Assembly (NCBI GenBank): GCA_964469215.1
Contig: CAYXYB010000015.1
Coordinates: forward strand, 10,292 to 74,291
Direction of reading: 5' to 3'
Length of the DNA: 64,000 nucleotides
Origin: SKPS01 sp964469215
Lineage (GTDB): Bacteria; Bacteroidota; Bacteroidia; Bacteroidales; SKPS01
The translations under genes and the position numbers were made by a program. Positions within the stretch are counted from its first letter, which is position 1; every line of letters starts with the position of its first letter. The notes below the pieces were generated by a model, which worked only from the letters and a program-made list of their open reading frames with translations, ran no database searches and was not told where the DNA came from. Positions 35,055-44,675 of the stretch are shown here, piece by piece.

Positions 35055-36377
35055 ATGGAATCTCTTCAGACCCCGCCTTACATTACCCTTCTTGATATCA
35101 GCAAAGAGATACAATCTGTTCTGCTGCAGCGGATGAACCGTTTTTACTGGATTAGAGCCGAGATTGCGAAGCTGAACTACTATCGTCAGAGTGGCCACTG
35201 TTACCCCCAACTTGTTGAAAAAAAAGACAACCAGATTGTTGCTGAACTAAGATCAACAATCTGGGCCAACGATTACAGGACTATTCAGCAGAAATTTCTT
35301 AAAGCCACAGGAAGAGAACTGTCTGAGGGTATCACCGTTTTGTGTTACGCACGTGTAAACTATCACCCATTATATGGCATCTCCCTTCAGATAGCGGATA
35401 TTGACCCCTCTTTTACCTTGGGGGAGATGGCTGTTGAAAGGTTGAAAACCATACAGAGGCTCAAAACCGAAGGGATATGGGATAAGAACCGAAGCCTCAA
35501 CATGCCTTTGCTGCCTCAGAGGCTTGCGGTAATAAGTGTTGAGACATCCAAAGGGTACCACGATTTTCGAAACATTCTGGATAACAATGAGTGGGGGTAC
35601 TTCTATTTCCACCTACTTTTTCCGGCTCTCCTTCAGGGAGATAAAGCTGTGGAATCGATAGGTATGCAACTTGACCTTATTGCCATGTTTCATCATCATT
35701 TCGATGCTATACTTATCATTCGCGGAGGTGGTGGTGATGTCGGGTTGAGCTGTTTCGACCACTATGAGCTGGCAAGCCGTGTGGCAAAGTTTCCAATACC
35801 TGTTATCACAGGAATCGGACATTCAACAAACGAGACTATCGTTGAGATGGTGTCACATACTAACAGTATTACCCCTACAGATCTTGCATATTCACTGGTT
35901 CAGTACTTCCACAACTTTTCGGTTAAGGTAGAGGGAATGGCTGAACTTGTTAATGATTGGGCTAAGGATATGCTCCAGCAGGAACAAAGACGGACCAACG
36001 AAACCGCAATCCGGCTTGTTGCTTCTGCACGCCTTTATGGTGAGCGTAGCAGGATGGCTCTGCAGCGGCTGTCTGCCAACGCAGTGCATTCTCCCCAACG
36101 GCGTGTGCAGGATGCATTGCATGGTGTACAGCGACTGGAGGATAAACTGCAGCAATTGATGAAATCAATTCTTCGACGAAAGCACGAACAACTCGACAGA
36201 TTCACTGAACATACACGGTTGCTCGATCCTGTGAATGTACTTCAACGCGGTTACACCATCACCAGACACGAAGGCAAAGCCATCCGTGCTGCCAACATTG
36301 TAAAACCCGGTGATGAACTTGAAATAACGCTTTTTAAAGGGAAAATCAATACCAATGTTAAAACGATATCGGAGTAG
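35055..36377 (+). CDS. xseA: Exodeoxyribonuclease VII large subunit
   Basis: A 440-residue catalytic subunit of exonuclease VII, which degrades single-stranded DNA from both ends. The N-terminal OB-fold ('FYWIRAEIAKLNYYRQSGHCYPQLVEK') is followed by the catalytic core with 'LAVISVETSKGYHDFRNIL', 'DAILIIRGGGGDVGLSCFDHYELASRVAKFPIPVITGIGHSTNETIVEMVSH', then a helical C-terminus. Length is near normal. The small subunit follows after a 133-bp spacer that is almost entirely short tandem repeats. Confidence 0.95.
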   Translation: MESLQTPPYITLLDISKEIQSVLLQRMNRFYWIRAEIAKLNYYRQSGHCYPQLVEKKDNQIVAELRSTIWANDYRTIQQKFLKATGRELSEGITVLCYARVNYHPLYGISLQIADIDPSFTLGEMAVERLKTIQRLKTEGIWDKNRSLNMPLLPQRLAVISVETSKGYHDFRNILDNNEWGYFYFHLLFPALLQGDKAVESIGMQLDLIAMFHHHFDAILIIRGGGGDVGLSCFDHYELASRVAKFPIPVITGIGHSTNETIVEMVSHTNSITPTDLAYSLVQYFHNFSVKVEGMAELVNDWAKDMLQQEQRRTNETAIRLVASARLYGERSRMALQRLSANAVHSPQRRVQDALHGVQRLEDKLQQLMKSILRRKHEQLDRFTEHTRLLDPVNVLQRGYTITRHEGKAIRAANIVKPGDELEITLFKGKINTNVKTISE

Positions 36378-36381
36378 AATA

Positions 36382-36497
36382 ATCGTGCAATCGTCTAATT
36401 GCCTAAGCGTCTAATTGTCTAATCGTTAATTTGTTTGTTGAATCAAAATTTCAACCTCAATCTCAACCTCAACCTCAATCTCAACCTCAACCTCAAA
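36382..36497. repeat. Two adjacent short tandem repeats between xseA and xseB
   Basis: 36382-36426 is a degenerate array of GTCTAATTG/GTCTAATCG words. 36450-36497 is a cleaner array of CAACCT and CAATCT hexamers (period 6, super-period 18). They occupy nearly the whole spacer between two genes that are normally adjacent. The first array shares its word with the repeat after crtI (22811). Confidence 0.75.
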
Positions 36498-36510
36498 ATT
36501 AAAATAAAAC

Positions 36511-36720
36511 ATGACTAAAGAAAAATCACCCGGGTACCAGGATGCTTTTAAGGAACTGGAACAGATTGTCCGTGATATCGAACGGGAGACCATCGGTGTG
36601 GATGAGCTTGCCGAAAAGGTAAAAAGAGCTGCCGTGTTGATTAGCATTTGCCGTAAAAAACTGACAGATACAGAGGTGGATGTCCAGAAAATTCTGGATG
36701 AGATAAACAAACAGGTATAG
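36511..36720 (+). CDS. xseB: Exodeoxyribonuclease VII small subunit
   Basis: A 69-residue helical protein ('YQDAFKELEQIVRDIERETIGVDELAEKVKRAAVLISICRKKLTDTEVDVQKIL') that forms a helical hairpin and assembles with XseA. Length and pattern match XseB. It lies 133 bp after xseA across repeat DNA and 5 bp before cutC, so it is transcribed with cutC. Confidence 0.92.
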   Translation: MTKEKSPGYQDAFKELEQIVRDIERETIGVDELAEKVKRAAVLISICRKKLTDTEVDVQKILDEINKQV

Positions 36721-36725
36721 CAATC

Positions 36726-37493
36726 ATGGCAGAAGTAGAAAACCACGGGAACAGGTTTCTTATCGAGGTTTGCGCTGATGATATCCGTTCAGTGATTGCA
36801 GCCAACCAGGGTGGGGCAGACCGTGTTGAGTTATGTGCATGTCTGTCCGAAGGGGGAGTGACTCCATCATCCGGAATGGTGCAGACTGCACTCCGTTTTA
36901 CCTCTATTCCGATTCGCGTACTCATCAGACCCCGGTCAGGAGACTTTTCCTATTCGGAACCTGAACTCGATGCTATGGTTAACGACATCAGTGCTTTCCG
37001 TAGCCTGGGTGTTGCAGGATTTGTCATAGGGGTAATTAATCTTGACCAGGGTGTTGACATTCCAGCCATGGAAAGGCTTGTTCAAGCCATGAAAGATAAT
37101 CCATGGACGTTTCACCGAGCGTTCGATTTTGCAAAGGATCCTCTGACAGCACTGGAAACTGTGATTTCACTTGGTGCCGATACAATCCTTACCTCCGGCG
37201 GAAAGAAAACGGCAGAGGAAGGTGCAGTTCTCATCCGTCGTTTGTTTGATGCAGCAAATGGCCGCATCGATATTATGGCCGGTGGAGGAATAACGCCCGG
37301 AGTGGTGGAAAAACTTTGCATAAATACCAGATGCTCCAGCTTTCATCTCTCTGCCAGAACCCTTATAAAAAACTCTCTGCCTGAAGGAGCTGCTCCTGAA
37401 ATGCGCAATAAAAAGCAAAATCCCGATCATATCGACGCTGTCACAGATCCTGTTATTGTGAAAAACATCAGAAATATTTTGAATAATCTATGA
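36726..37493 (+). CDS. cutC: CutC family protein
   Basis: A 255-residue TIM-barrel protein. The family signature is at the start ('IEVCADDIRSVIAANQGGADRVELCACLSEGGVTPSSGMV') with 'IRVLIRPRSGDFSYSEPELDAM' and 'FHRAFDFAKDPLTALETVISLGADTILTSGG' later. It was named for copper homeostasis, but the biochemical role is still uncertain. It overlaps the beta-mannosidase start by 4 bp (ATGA) and follows xseB by 5 bp, so the three genes form a coupled unit. Pairing of CutC with a glycosidase is common in Bacteroidota and may mean a sugar-related job. Confidence 0.9.
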   Translation: MAEVENHGNRFLIEVCADDIRSVIAANQGGADRVELCACLSEGGVTPSSGMVQTALRFTSIPIRVLIRPRSGDFSYSEPELDAMVNDISAFRSLGVAGFVIGVINLDQGVDIPAMERLVQAMKDNPWTFHRAFDFAKDPLTALETVISLGADTILTSGGKKTAEEGAVLIRRLFDAANGRIDIMAGGGITPGVVEKLCINTRCSSFHLSARTLIKNSLPEGAAPEMRNKKQNPDHIDAVTDPVIVKNIRNILNNL

Positions 37494-40003
37494 AACTGAG
37501 GCCTCTGCTTTACAATTGTTTATCGGGAGTTTTTGTTGTACTGTTATGCGGTTCATTATCAGGAAGATCAACAGAAACATTTCAACCAATCGATCAGGGG
37601 TGGGTGCTGCTGGATACTGAATCACGACAGATACCGGCAACAATTCCGGGATGTGTGTTTACTGACCTGTTCAATGCCGGTTTGATCCCTGATCCGTTTT
37701 ATGGTGATAATGAATCAGAAGTTCAATGGGTTTCAAAACAGGACTGGAGTTACAAAACAACTTTTATTGCTTCAAAGAGGTTGTTGCAGCGTGAATATAT
37801 AGATCTGGTATTTAAAGGATTGGATACCTATGCAAAGGTTTACCTGAACAGAAAGCAGATAATTAATGCCGACAATCAGTTCCGTGAATGGAGGGTGGAT
37901 GTAAAAAATTTGATTTTAACCGGTGAAAACATTCTCGAGGTAATATTCAGGAGCCCCTTCTCAGTGCAGGATTCATTGCAGGCGGTTTATGGACTTTTAC
38001 TTCCTGAGGATAACAGAGTATTTACCCGTAAAGGCCAGTGGCAATACGGTTGGGACTGGGCACCGTCACTACCTTCGATGGGGATCTGGAAACCTGTTCA
38101 GTTGCATGGATATGATGCTGCCCGTCTGGTGTCGGTCACATTCAGGCAGGATTTTGACAATAAGGGATTGACATCGCTTACTGCACGTTTTACCATCTCA
38201 GCAAAGAAAGAGACCGGACTCGTCCTTATGGTCAATAATTCCGCTATCAAGCCTGCAATGATTGAGATTACTGCATTTCCGGGTGAACAGGTATTTGAAG
38301 TCCCTGTCACCTTTTCGCAAGATGTAAAATACTGGATGCCTGCCGGATATGGTGATCAGAATCTCTATGCCTTTTTCTGCTCCGTTATAGGCCAGGGAGA
38401 TATTCTGGTTGCTGAAAAGCAGGTGATCACCGGGATCAGAAGGGTTGAACTGGTGCAGGAAAGAGATCTATATGGTTCCTCTTTTTTCTTCAGGATAAAT
38501 GGTACACCTGTTTTTGCAAAAGGTGCCAACTGGGTTCCTGCGGACCATTTTTCTGCACGCTTTAACCCCGGCGACTATCGGAGGTTGGTTAATGAGGCAG
38601 CATTTGCCGGAATGAATATGTTGCGTGTATGGGGTGGAGGATTCTATGAGGATGACATCTTCTATAACCTTTGCGACAGCTCAGGTATCATGGTTTGGCA
38701 GGATTTTATGTTTGCCTGCGGAATGTACCCCGGTTCTGATAAGTTTCTGAATAATGTTGGACATGAAGTTGAATACCAGCTCCGGCGTCTTGCGGTTCAT
38801 CCTTCAATTGTTTTGTGGTGCGGAAACAACGAGGTTAGTGAGGGGTGGCACCGATGGGGATGGTCTGAAAGATATAACACAGAAGATTCTGCCAGGGTAT
38901 GGAACAGCTATCTTGCTCTCTTTGAAACAATGCTTCCTGATATGGTAAAAAGTCATTCTCCCGGCACACCTTACTGGCCATCATCACCCTCTCTTGGACG
39001 TGGAGACCCAGCTCACATATATTCCGGTGACTCCCATTACTGGGGTGTATGGCACGATGCTGAACCTTTTAGGATGTACCGGGAAAAAGTGCCAAGGTTT
39101 ATGAGCGAATTCGGGTTTCAGTCATATCCGGCTCCGGCTTCACTGAAGAAATTCATCTCCGATTCCCTTTTGTATCAGGGTTCTGCTGCACTCAATACCC
39201 ACCAGAAACATAACCGTGGCGACAAGCTTATAGGGTTGTACCTCGGGGAGTGGTTTCCTCAGCCCTCCTCATTCGTGGAATATGCTATGCTGAGCCAGTT
39301 AGTTCAGGCTGAGGGGGTAGTGATGGGTATTCTGGCGCACCGCGAGGCGAAACCATGGTGCATGGGCAGTCTGTACTGGCAGTTCAACGACTGCTGGCCT
39401 GCTGTTTCATGGTCATCGGTCGATTATTATGGCAATCGTAAAGCTTTGCACTATTGGGTTAAGCAGGCCTTTGCCCCGGTGATTGCCACAGTCAATATAC
39501 ATCAAGATGAGATTGAACTTGTGCTGATCAACGATGACCCAACGATTGACTCGGTGTTTATTGAATTGGAGATCATGGATCATTCAGGAAACCGGATATT
39601 TGTTTGCAAAGAACAGGCACCTGCCCCGTTTTCCAACAACCTCCAACACACTTTGCCCATGGATGTCATCGGGGCTCACACCTTGAAGGATTTAATATTT
39701 GTTGCAAGGGTTTTCAGTGATGGAGAACTGCTGTCAGAGCGTGTCACACTTCCTGTTAAACCAAAGCATTTGCCGGTTGTAAAATCTGATATAAAAATAA
39801 CTGTTTCAAATAAAGATGAAATGACTGTCATCACTTTGCAGTCGGACCGGTTTGTGTATGGTGTGATGGTGGAAGTGGAAGGGATTCAGGTTAATTTTTC
39901 CGATAACTATTTTTGTTTGTTGCCAGGGCAGAAAAAATACATCCATTGCATAGAAAAGATTCAACCATCCGCTCTACAAGTGAATTGTTTGTTGAACCAA
40001 TAG
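37490..40003 (+). CDS. Beta-mannosidase (glycoside hydrolase family 2)
   Basis: An 837-residue secreted enzyme with a signal peptide (residues 1-25). The N-terminal jelly-roll domain (to ~210) is followed by an Ig-like domain and a TIM barrel. The acid/base is the Glu in 'IVLWCGNNEVSEGW' and the nucleophile the Glu in 'RFMSEFGFQSYPA'. 'TRKGQWQYGWDWAPSLPSMGIWKPV' and 'YWQFNDCWPAVSWSSVDYYG' are typical of GH2 beta-mannosidases that remove terminal beta-mannose from manno-oligosaccharides or N-glycan cores. It has no T9SS domain, so it is probably periplasmic. It is coupled to cutC. Confidence 0.93.
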   Translation: MKLRPLLYNCLSGVFVVLLCGSLSGRSTETFQPIDQGWVLLDTESRQIPATIPGCVFTDLFNAGLIPDPFYGDNESEVQWVSKQDWSYKTTFIASKRLLQREYIDLVFKGLDTYAKVYLNRKQIINADNQFREWRVDVKNLILTGENILEVIFRSPFSVQDSLQAVYGLLLPEDNRVFTRKGQWQYGWDWAPSLPSMGIWKPVQLHGYDAARLVSVTFRQDFDNKGLTSLTARFTISAKKETGLVLMVNNSAIKPAMIEITAFPGEQVFEVPVTFSQDVKYWMPAGYGDQNLYAFFCSVIGQGDILVAEKQVITGIRRVELVQERDLYGSSFFFRINGTPVFAKGANWVPADHFSARFNPGDYRRLVNEAAFAGMNMLRVWGGGFYEDDIFYNLCDSSGIMVWQDFMFACGMYPGSDKFLNNVGHEVEYQLRRLAVHPSIVLWCGNNEVSEGWHRWGWSERYNTEDSARVWNSYLALFETMLPDMVKSHSPGTPYWPSSPSLGRGDPAHIYSGDSHYWGVWHDAEPFRMYREKVPRFMSEFGFQSYPAPASLKKFISDSLLYQGSAALNTHQKHNRGDKLIGLYLGEWFPQPSSFVEYAMLSQLVQAEGVVMGILAHREAKPWCMGSLYWQFNDCWPAVSWSSVDYYGNRKALHYWVKQAFAPVIATVNIHQDEIELVLINDDPTIDSVFIELEIMDHSGNRIFVCKEQAPAPFSNNLQHTLPMDVIGAHTLKDLIFVARVFSDGELLSERVTLPVKPKHLPVVKSDIKITVSNKDEMTVITLQSDRFVYGVMVEVEGIQVNFSDNYFCLLPGQKKYIHCIEKIQPSALQVNCLLNQ

Positions 40004-40048
40004 CCATCACGAAAAAACAGAAATCTTTGATTTCATGTTTTTTCAAGG

Positions 40049-40094
40049 ATTCCCGAAAAATGAGAAAATCTAAGATTTTCAATTTTTCGGGAAT
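40049..40094. terminator. Strong bidirectional terminator hairpin
   Basis: Outer arms ATTCCCGAAAAAT and ATTTTTCGGGAAT pair perfectly (13 bp). Inner arms GAAAATCT and AGATTTTC pair over 8 bp. With A-tracts on one side and T-tracts on the other, it suits both the plus-strand mannosidase and the minus-strand E1 gene that converge here. Confidence 0.8.
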
Positions 40095-40105
40095 AACCAT
40101 TGTTT

Positions 40106-42154
40106 TCAGTATTCCAATGCCTCTTTGATCACCCCGAAAATCCGGTTCACATCCGGAAGTATTGCCTTCTCGAGAATCGGGTTAAATCCAACAGGAGTAA
40201 ATTCTGACCCTACTCTGAAAACCGGTGCATCGAGGTATTCAAAACCTTTTGAAGCTAATAGTGCAGCTATTTCACCGCTGAATCCGCCGAAGAGCTTGTC
40301 TTCGGTCACGACGATTACTTTTCCGGTTTTGCGTAGTGTGGTAAAGATCGACTCTTCGTCAAGAGGTGCGAGGGAACGCAGATCCAACACCTCTACTGAG
40401 GCTCCCAGCTCTTTTTGTGCTTTTTCTGCTGTAGTGAGCGACAGGTGTGTGGTGTTTCCGTAGGTAATCACCGACAGGTCTTCACCGGCACGCCGTATTC
40501 TGGCTTTTCCGAAAGGTACCATGAAATCGTCAGGAACAGGTGTTGCAGCCTGCGGATTATTATAAAGTGCTTTGGGTTCAAGAAAAAGGGTCGGTCCTTC
40601 AGAGCGCAAAGCCATCCTCAGCAACCCCGCAGCATCATCCGCAAATGAGGGATAAACGATACGGATACCAGGGAAGGTGGCAAGTACCCCCTCGATCGTC
40701 TGTGAATGATAAAGACCGCCACCTATGTACCCTCCCGATGCCAGCCTGATGGTAACATTGGGAGAGAACTTGCCATTGGTTCTCCAGTATTCGTGAGTCA
40801 TCTCAACGAATTGTTCCATCGCCGGCCAGAAATAATCGGCAAATTCCGCTCCCTCGACCACAATACGAATCTTTTTACTGAAGCGGCTCATACCGTTGGC
40901 AGTTCCTAGAATAAAATCCTCTGCAATGGGGCCGTTGAAAACCCTCTCTATGCCAAATTCCTGCTGCATACCTTTGGTTACATTGAAAATGCCCCCTTTC
41001 TCCTTGTGTGCCACATCCTGACCCCAGATAAAGGTGTCCGGGTTATGTCGGAACTCAGCCTTGAGGGTCTCATTAAGTGCTTCGATAAGTTTTTTCTTCA
41101 CGCCATCGTGGTTATGAATGCCGGCAGGATATTTATCCGCAATCACCACATCCGGCAGAACAAAATCAAATATAGAGGCAGGATCGGGGTCCGGTGCTGC
41201 AATTGCTTTTTTGTGCGCAGCACTTACCTCAGCTTTGATTCTTGCTTCAATTTCCTGTAACTCCTGCTCACTGACACGCTTGCCGTGCAGCAACATCTTC
41301 CGGTATCTTTGCAAAGGGTCTGCAGCAGTTGTGCAGTGGATCTCATTCTCATCCCGGTACAATTCATGACGGTCGGAATTGGAATGTGACCCCATACGAA
41401 CGCATTTGGCGTGCACTATAACCGGCTCCTGCTCTCTCTCGGCATGCTCACGGGCTATGGCCATGGCATTCATTGAATCGAATACATTCTTGCCATCGCA
41501 ATGAATTATCCGAAGATTTTTAAATCCAATGAAATTGTCCGAAACATAAGTATTTGCAGTCTGATCACGGCGGGGAACCGAAATGCCAAACCGATTATCC
41601 TGGATTACAAACACTACCGGAAGCTTCTCTCTTGAAGCACCATTGATAGCTTCATAAACATAGCCTTCAGAAACTGACGATTCACCCTGTGAGCTGATGG
41701 CAACACCTTTTGCGCCGTACTTCTTAATACCCCTTGCTAACCCTACAGCATGAAGTGTATGATTACCCGTTGATGAAGAAACATTATGAATGTTCCACTC
41801 CGGCTTGGCAAAATGATTCGACATGTGCCTGCCTCCTGATGCAACATCGGTTGCCTTGCTGATGCCATTGAGGATGATCTCTTCCGCTGTAAGGCCGGCT
41901 GACAGAACCGTGAGCATATCACGGTAATAAGGGAAAAGATGGTCTGTTTCGCGGTTAAAAACCTGACCAATGGCGAGCTGAATCCCGTCATGACCTGCAT
42001 ACGGTGCATGATAAGACCACCCGATAGCCTGCTTCAGGTAGTTAGGCGCTTTCTCATCAAGCGCCCTGCCAAGTACCATCAGATAGTACCATTTTAAAAG
42101 GGTCTCCTTATCAGTTGATTGTATGGTGAATGATTTTGATATGCTTTGTTTCAT
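40106..42154 (-). CDS. Fused E1 alpha/beta 2-oxoacid dehydrogenase
   Basis: About 682 residues from ATG 42154; the TTG at 42187 would add 11 residues in a weaker context. Residues 1-330 are the E1-alpha half with thiamine-diphosphate features ('SSQGESSVSEGYVYEAINGASREKLPVVFVIQDNRFGISVP'). Residues ~370-680 are the E1-beta half ('WGQDVAHKEKGGIFNVTKGMQQEFG', 'FNGPIAEDFILGTANGMS', 'VEVLDLRSLAPLDEESI'). The fused form is the usual Bacteroidota version and most often acts on branched-chain 2-oxoacids. E2 and E3 subunits are not in this window. It is monocistronic with a strong terminator downstream. Confidence 0.9.
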   Translation of the reverse strand: MKQSISKSFTIQSTDKETLLKWYYLMVLGRALDEKAPNYLKQAIGWSYHAPYAGHDGIQLAIGQVFNRETDHLFPYYRDMLTVLSAGLTAEEIILNGISKATDVASGGRHMSNHFAKPEWNIHNVSSSTGNHTLHAVGLARGIKKYGAKGVAISSQGESSVSEGYVYEAINGASREKLPVVFVIQDNRFGISVPRRDQTANTYVSDNFIGFKNLRIIHCDGKNVFDSMNAMAIAREHAEREQEPVIVHAKCVRMGSHSNSDRHELYRDENEIHCTTAADPLQRYRKMLLHGKRVSEQELQEIEARIKAEVSAAHKKAIAAPDPDPASIFDFVLPDVVIADKYPAGIHNHDGVKKKLIEALNETLKAEFRHNPDTFIWGQDVAHKEKGGIFNVTKGMQQEFGIERVFNGPIAEDFILGTANGMSRFSKKIRIVVEGAEFADYFWPAMEQFVEMTHEYWRTNGKFSPNVTIRLASGGYIGGGLYHSQTIEGVLATFPGIRIVYPSFADDAAGLLRMALRSEGPTLFLEPKALYNNPQAATPVPDDFMVPFGKARIRRAGEDLSVITYGNTTHLSLTTAEKAQKELGASVEVLDLRSLAPLDEESIFTTLRKTGKVIVVTEDKLFGGFSGEIAALLASKGFEYLDAPVFRVGSEFTPVGFNPILEKAILPDVNRIFGVIKEALEY

Positions 42155-42375
42155 TTTTGAATATAATCTCATTAGTACGTTAAACAACTGTTAAAAAACA
42201 TTGTTCAGGGGATAGTCTGAAAATATGTTTAAATAAGATCAGTTATGGATTTCAGAACCAACTACGATCTTCCGGAGCTCAGATTTTAGGTACCTAAACT
42301 CATGCATATAAATTATTTGGTTATTTTTGTTGTCTATTGTATAATCAGATCACTATTAACCGACTAAAAATTTAA

Positions 42376-42977
42376 GGAAGGGGCTACTTTCCGAATGGGG
42401 ATAGCCGGAAGAAAGGGGGGCTTAAGGCACATATGCTCATCGATGCTGTTCAGTCGGTTGGCCGGTTTCTAAAGATTACCGAAGCGAAGTTTCATGACAA
42501 GAACTTTCTGAAAAGTATTGAACTGATTTCCCATAGCATGGTTGTGTTTGACAAAGCCTACAACTACTACCATCAGTTTGCTCTATGGACCCACAACCAG
42601 GTCTGTTTTGTGACCCGCCTTAAGAAGGATGCCGCATATGTGGTCATTGAGACCAACAGGCACATTACCTAAAGAAGGATGATGCCAGGGTTCTCCGTGA
42701 TGAAATCGTTGAAAGGGAGAACGTCTATGCCATATACGCCCAGGTATGGTTTATCCTGCTTGCGCAACTGCTTCTTACTGTTATGCGGAAAATCTCCAAG
42801 GCAAAAAAGATATTTTAGGTAGTGGCAGCCCTGGTAAGAATGCACCTGGTCAGCATGCTTGATGTCTGCGAATTACTTAAGAGTACGGCAAGAGGCTATA
42901 ATAAGAAGCTCGAACTTCCCCCAGGGGGGCAATTACAACTAAAATTCCAGGGGGCATTTATAAAAAACAAAATATGA
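42376..42977 (+). pseudogene. Transposase remnant (IS4-like DDE family), frameshifted
   Basis: The first reading frame (from after TAA at 42373 to 42672) reads 'GGLKAHMLIDAVQSVGRFLKITEAKFHDKNFL...VFDKAYNYYHQFALWTHNQVCFVTRLKKDAAYVV', the central part of IS4-like transposases including the second catalytic Asp in 'VFDKAY'. The sequence continues in a different frame as 'KKDDARVLRDEIVERENVYAIYAQVWFILLAQLLLTVMRKIS', then a TAG stop and 'MHLVSMLDVCELL', the C-terminal end of the same family. The N-terminal third is missing, and there is a frameshift near 42672 and an in-frame stop near 42818. No terminal inverted repeats are found. The gene is dead. Confidence 0.8.
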
Positions 42978-43099
42978 TAATTGATTATCAGTGTGTTAAT
43001 CAGCAAAAGCCACCAATTCAGAATTTAGTCGGATAATAATGATTTTAAAAATGAAGGTGCTTTTCAGAAAAGGGGCATTGCTCCATGTGTTACACAGAT

Positions 43100-44413
43100 C
43101 TACTGCATTTTAATCCCTTCAATGTGGACGCCATTGCTATGAAGTTCAATCAAGACCGGATTGTCTTGAGGTATTTTTGTTTGGCTAAGTTCGAGGTGCT
43201 GCAATGAGGACATTTCAAGCATACTTTTGGGTAGATTGGTGAGTTTGGTGTAACCAATCTTCAGTGATATCAGCTTAAGCCTGGAAATGTCTTTGGGCAA
43301 TTCCAGAATATCGAGGCTAAATAATGACAGTACCTTCAGACTACTCATCCCAAAAAGTTCCTGAGGTAGTTCTGCACCTGAAAATTTAGCAAGACCCAGC
43401 ACTTCAAGTTGTGGCAACCAGCTTAACCCTTCAATTGTGTTATTTAGCATGGTTTCCCCATTGCCTTCAATCCATAATTCCCTTAATTCAGGAAACCCAC
43501 TATTCACAAAGGGAAAATCCCCTGAACATCCATTGAGGTAAGCTAGATATAAAATATTGAGTTCAGGAAGTTTTGATATGGAATTGAATATCTGTTTATT
43601 AAGTGTGCTTTGCATAAAAATAACACGTAATAATCGAAGGGAATTAAGCTCATGAAATCTGGTTCCAAACGAACTCAAACCTTCATACATTCCCACAGTT
43701 AATTCCTCTAGACGGCTTAGCTGCTCAATCCCCTGCAGACTGTCTATCTGGCAACCTGAAATATTAAGTTTTTTCACATTCGGAAAACTGCTGCATAATC
43801 TCTGAAAATCAATTGCTTCAACCCATGTGAGATCAAGTTCCTCCAACTTTGTTAATCCATAAAATTCATCACCCGGAAAATACTTCATATTACCCCATAG
43901 ACTTAGTGTTTTCAATTGAGTGAGGTTGAGCAGGGTTACAGGAAGGGTTTTGAATTGGCAACCTCCGAATGCAGGGTCTCCAAAAGCAAGAAATTCAATG
44001 TTTTTGAGATTTCCAATCTCATCAGGAACAATTGAAAAATCCATCCCTGCAAGTTCCAAAGCTTTAAGTTGTGTAAATTGAAGGACAACTTCTGGAAACT
44101 CCTTGCCATAATAACCGCTTATGGAAAGGTGCATTAACTCTTTATTGCCTCTGACATGTGCCAGCTCCTTTTCAAAATCCATTTCAACACAAGCCTCTAT
44201 CTGAAGGCTTTTAAGGTGTTTAAACTTCTTTATCCCTGCAGGAATTCTATCCTTTTCCAATAAAACCAGCACAAAAACGGAATCTGGATGAACCTTGAGG
44301 GCATCTTCATAGGAATAATGCCTGTAACCTTCAAATGCATTGTAGGGATTAAAACCTTGTGCTATCAAGGTATGACTAAGAAGTACGATAAATATCGCTG
44401 ACAAGCATTTCAT
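43100..44413 (-). CDS. Secreted leucine-rich-repeat protein
   Basis: About 437 residues from ATG 44413; the GTG at 44458 lies ahead of a clear signal peptide that starts at the ATG ('MKCLSAIFIVLLSHTLIAQG'). The rest is 12-14 leucine-rich repeats of 22-25 residues, such as 'LKALELAGMDFSIVPDEIGNLKNIEFL', 'LEELDLTWVEAIDFQRLCSSFPNVKKLNIS' and 'LKVLSLFSLDILELPKDISRLKLISLKIG'. Such solenoids bind other proteins or peptides. There is no T9SS domain or lipobox, so it is probably periplasmic. It sits in the accessory region next to transposase relics and has no obvious operon partner. Confidence 0.85.
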   Translation of the reverse strand: MKCLSAIFIVLLSHTLIAQGFNPYNAFEGYRHYSYEDALKVHPDSVFVLVLLEKDRIPAGIKKFKHLKSLQIEACVEMDFEKELAHVRGNKELMHLSISGYYGKEFPEVVLQFTQLKALELAGMDFSIVPDEIGNLKNIEFLAFGDPAFGGCQFKTLPVTLLNLTQLKTLSLWGNMKYFPGDEFYGLTKLEELDLTWVEAIDFQRLCSSFPNVKKLNISGCQIDSLQGIEQLSRLEELTVGMYEGLSSFGTRFHELNSLRLLRVIFMQSTLNKQIFNSISKLPELNILYLAYLNGCSGDFPFVNSGFPELRELWIEGNGETMLNNTIEGLSWLPQLEVLGLAKFSGAELPQELFGMSSLKVLSLFSLDILELPKDISRLKLISLKIGYTKLTNLPKSMLEMSSLQHLELSQTKIPQDNPVLIELHSNGVHIEGIKMQ

Positions 44414-44675
44414 TGATTTGAATTTTCGTTTGTAATTCAAAATTATAACAATAATCACTAAACAACAAAGATTAGTTCACAAGATTTCAACCTAACCCAG
44501 GCAACCATTGCCAAATCTTTAAGCTATATCATCACTTATAAATCGCATTCATAATCATTGTTGCCTGGCTCATAAGCAAACAATTCCAATTCTGAACAGC
44601 CACACTTTTACCCTGCCCGGATCACGCCTTGCACATAAACACCTTGCTTGCCAATTCGATAGTTTCAGTGAGCAA
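44414..44675. other. Upstream spacers of the LRR gene; no feature
   Basis: The 262 bp between the two minus-strand secreted-protein genes are AT-rich. I see no gene, RNA or clear promoter box. Confidence 0.3.

Noticed and set aside
42187..42187. TTG start for the fused E1 gene
   Set aside because: The ATG at 42154 lies 11 codons downstream and fits the usual N-terminus of the family better.
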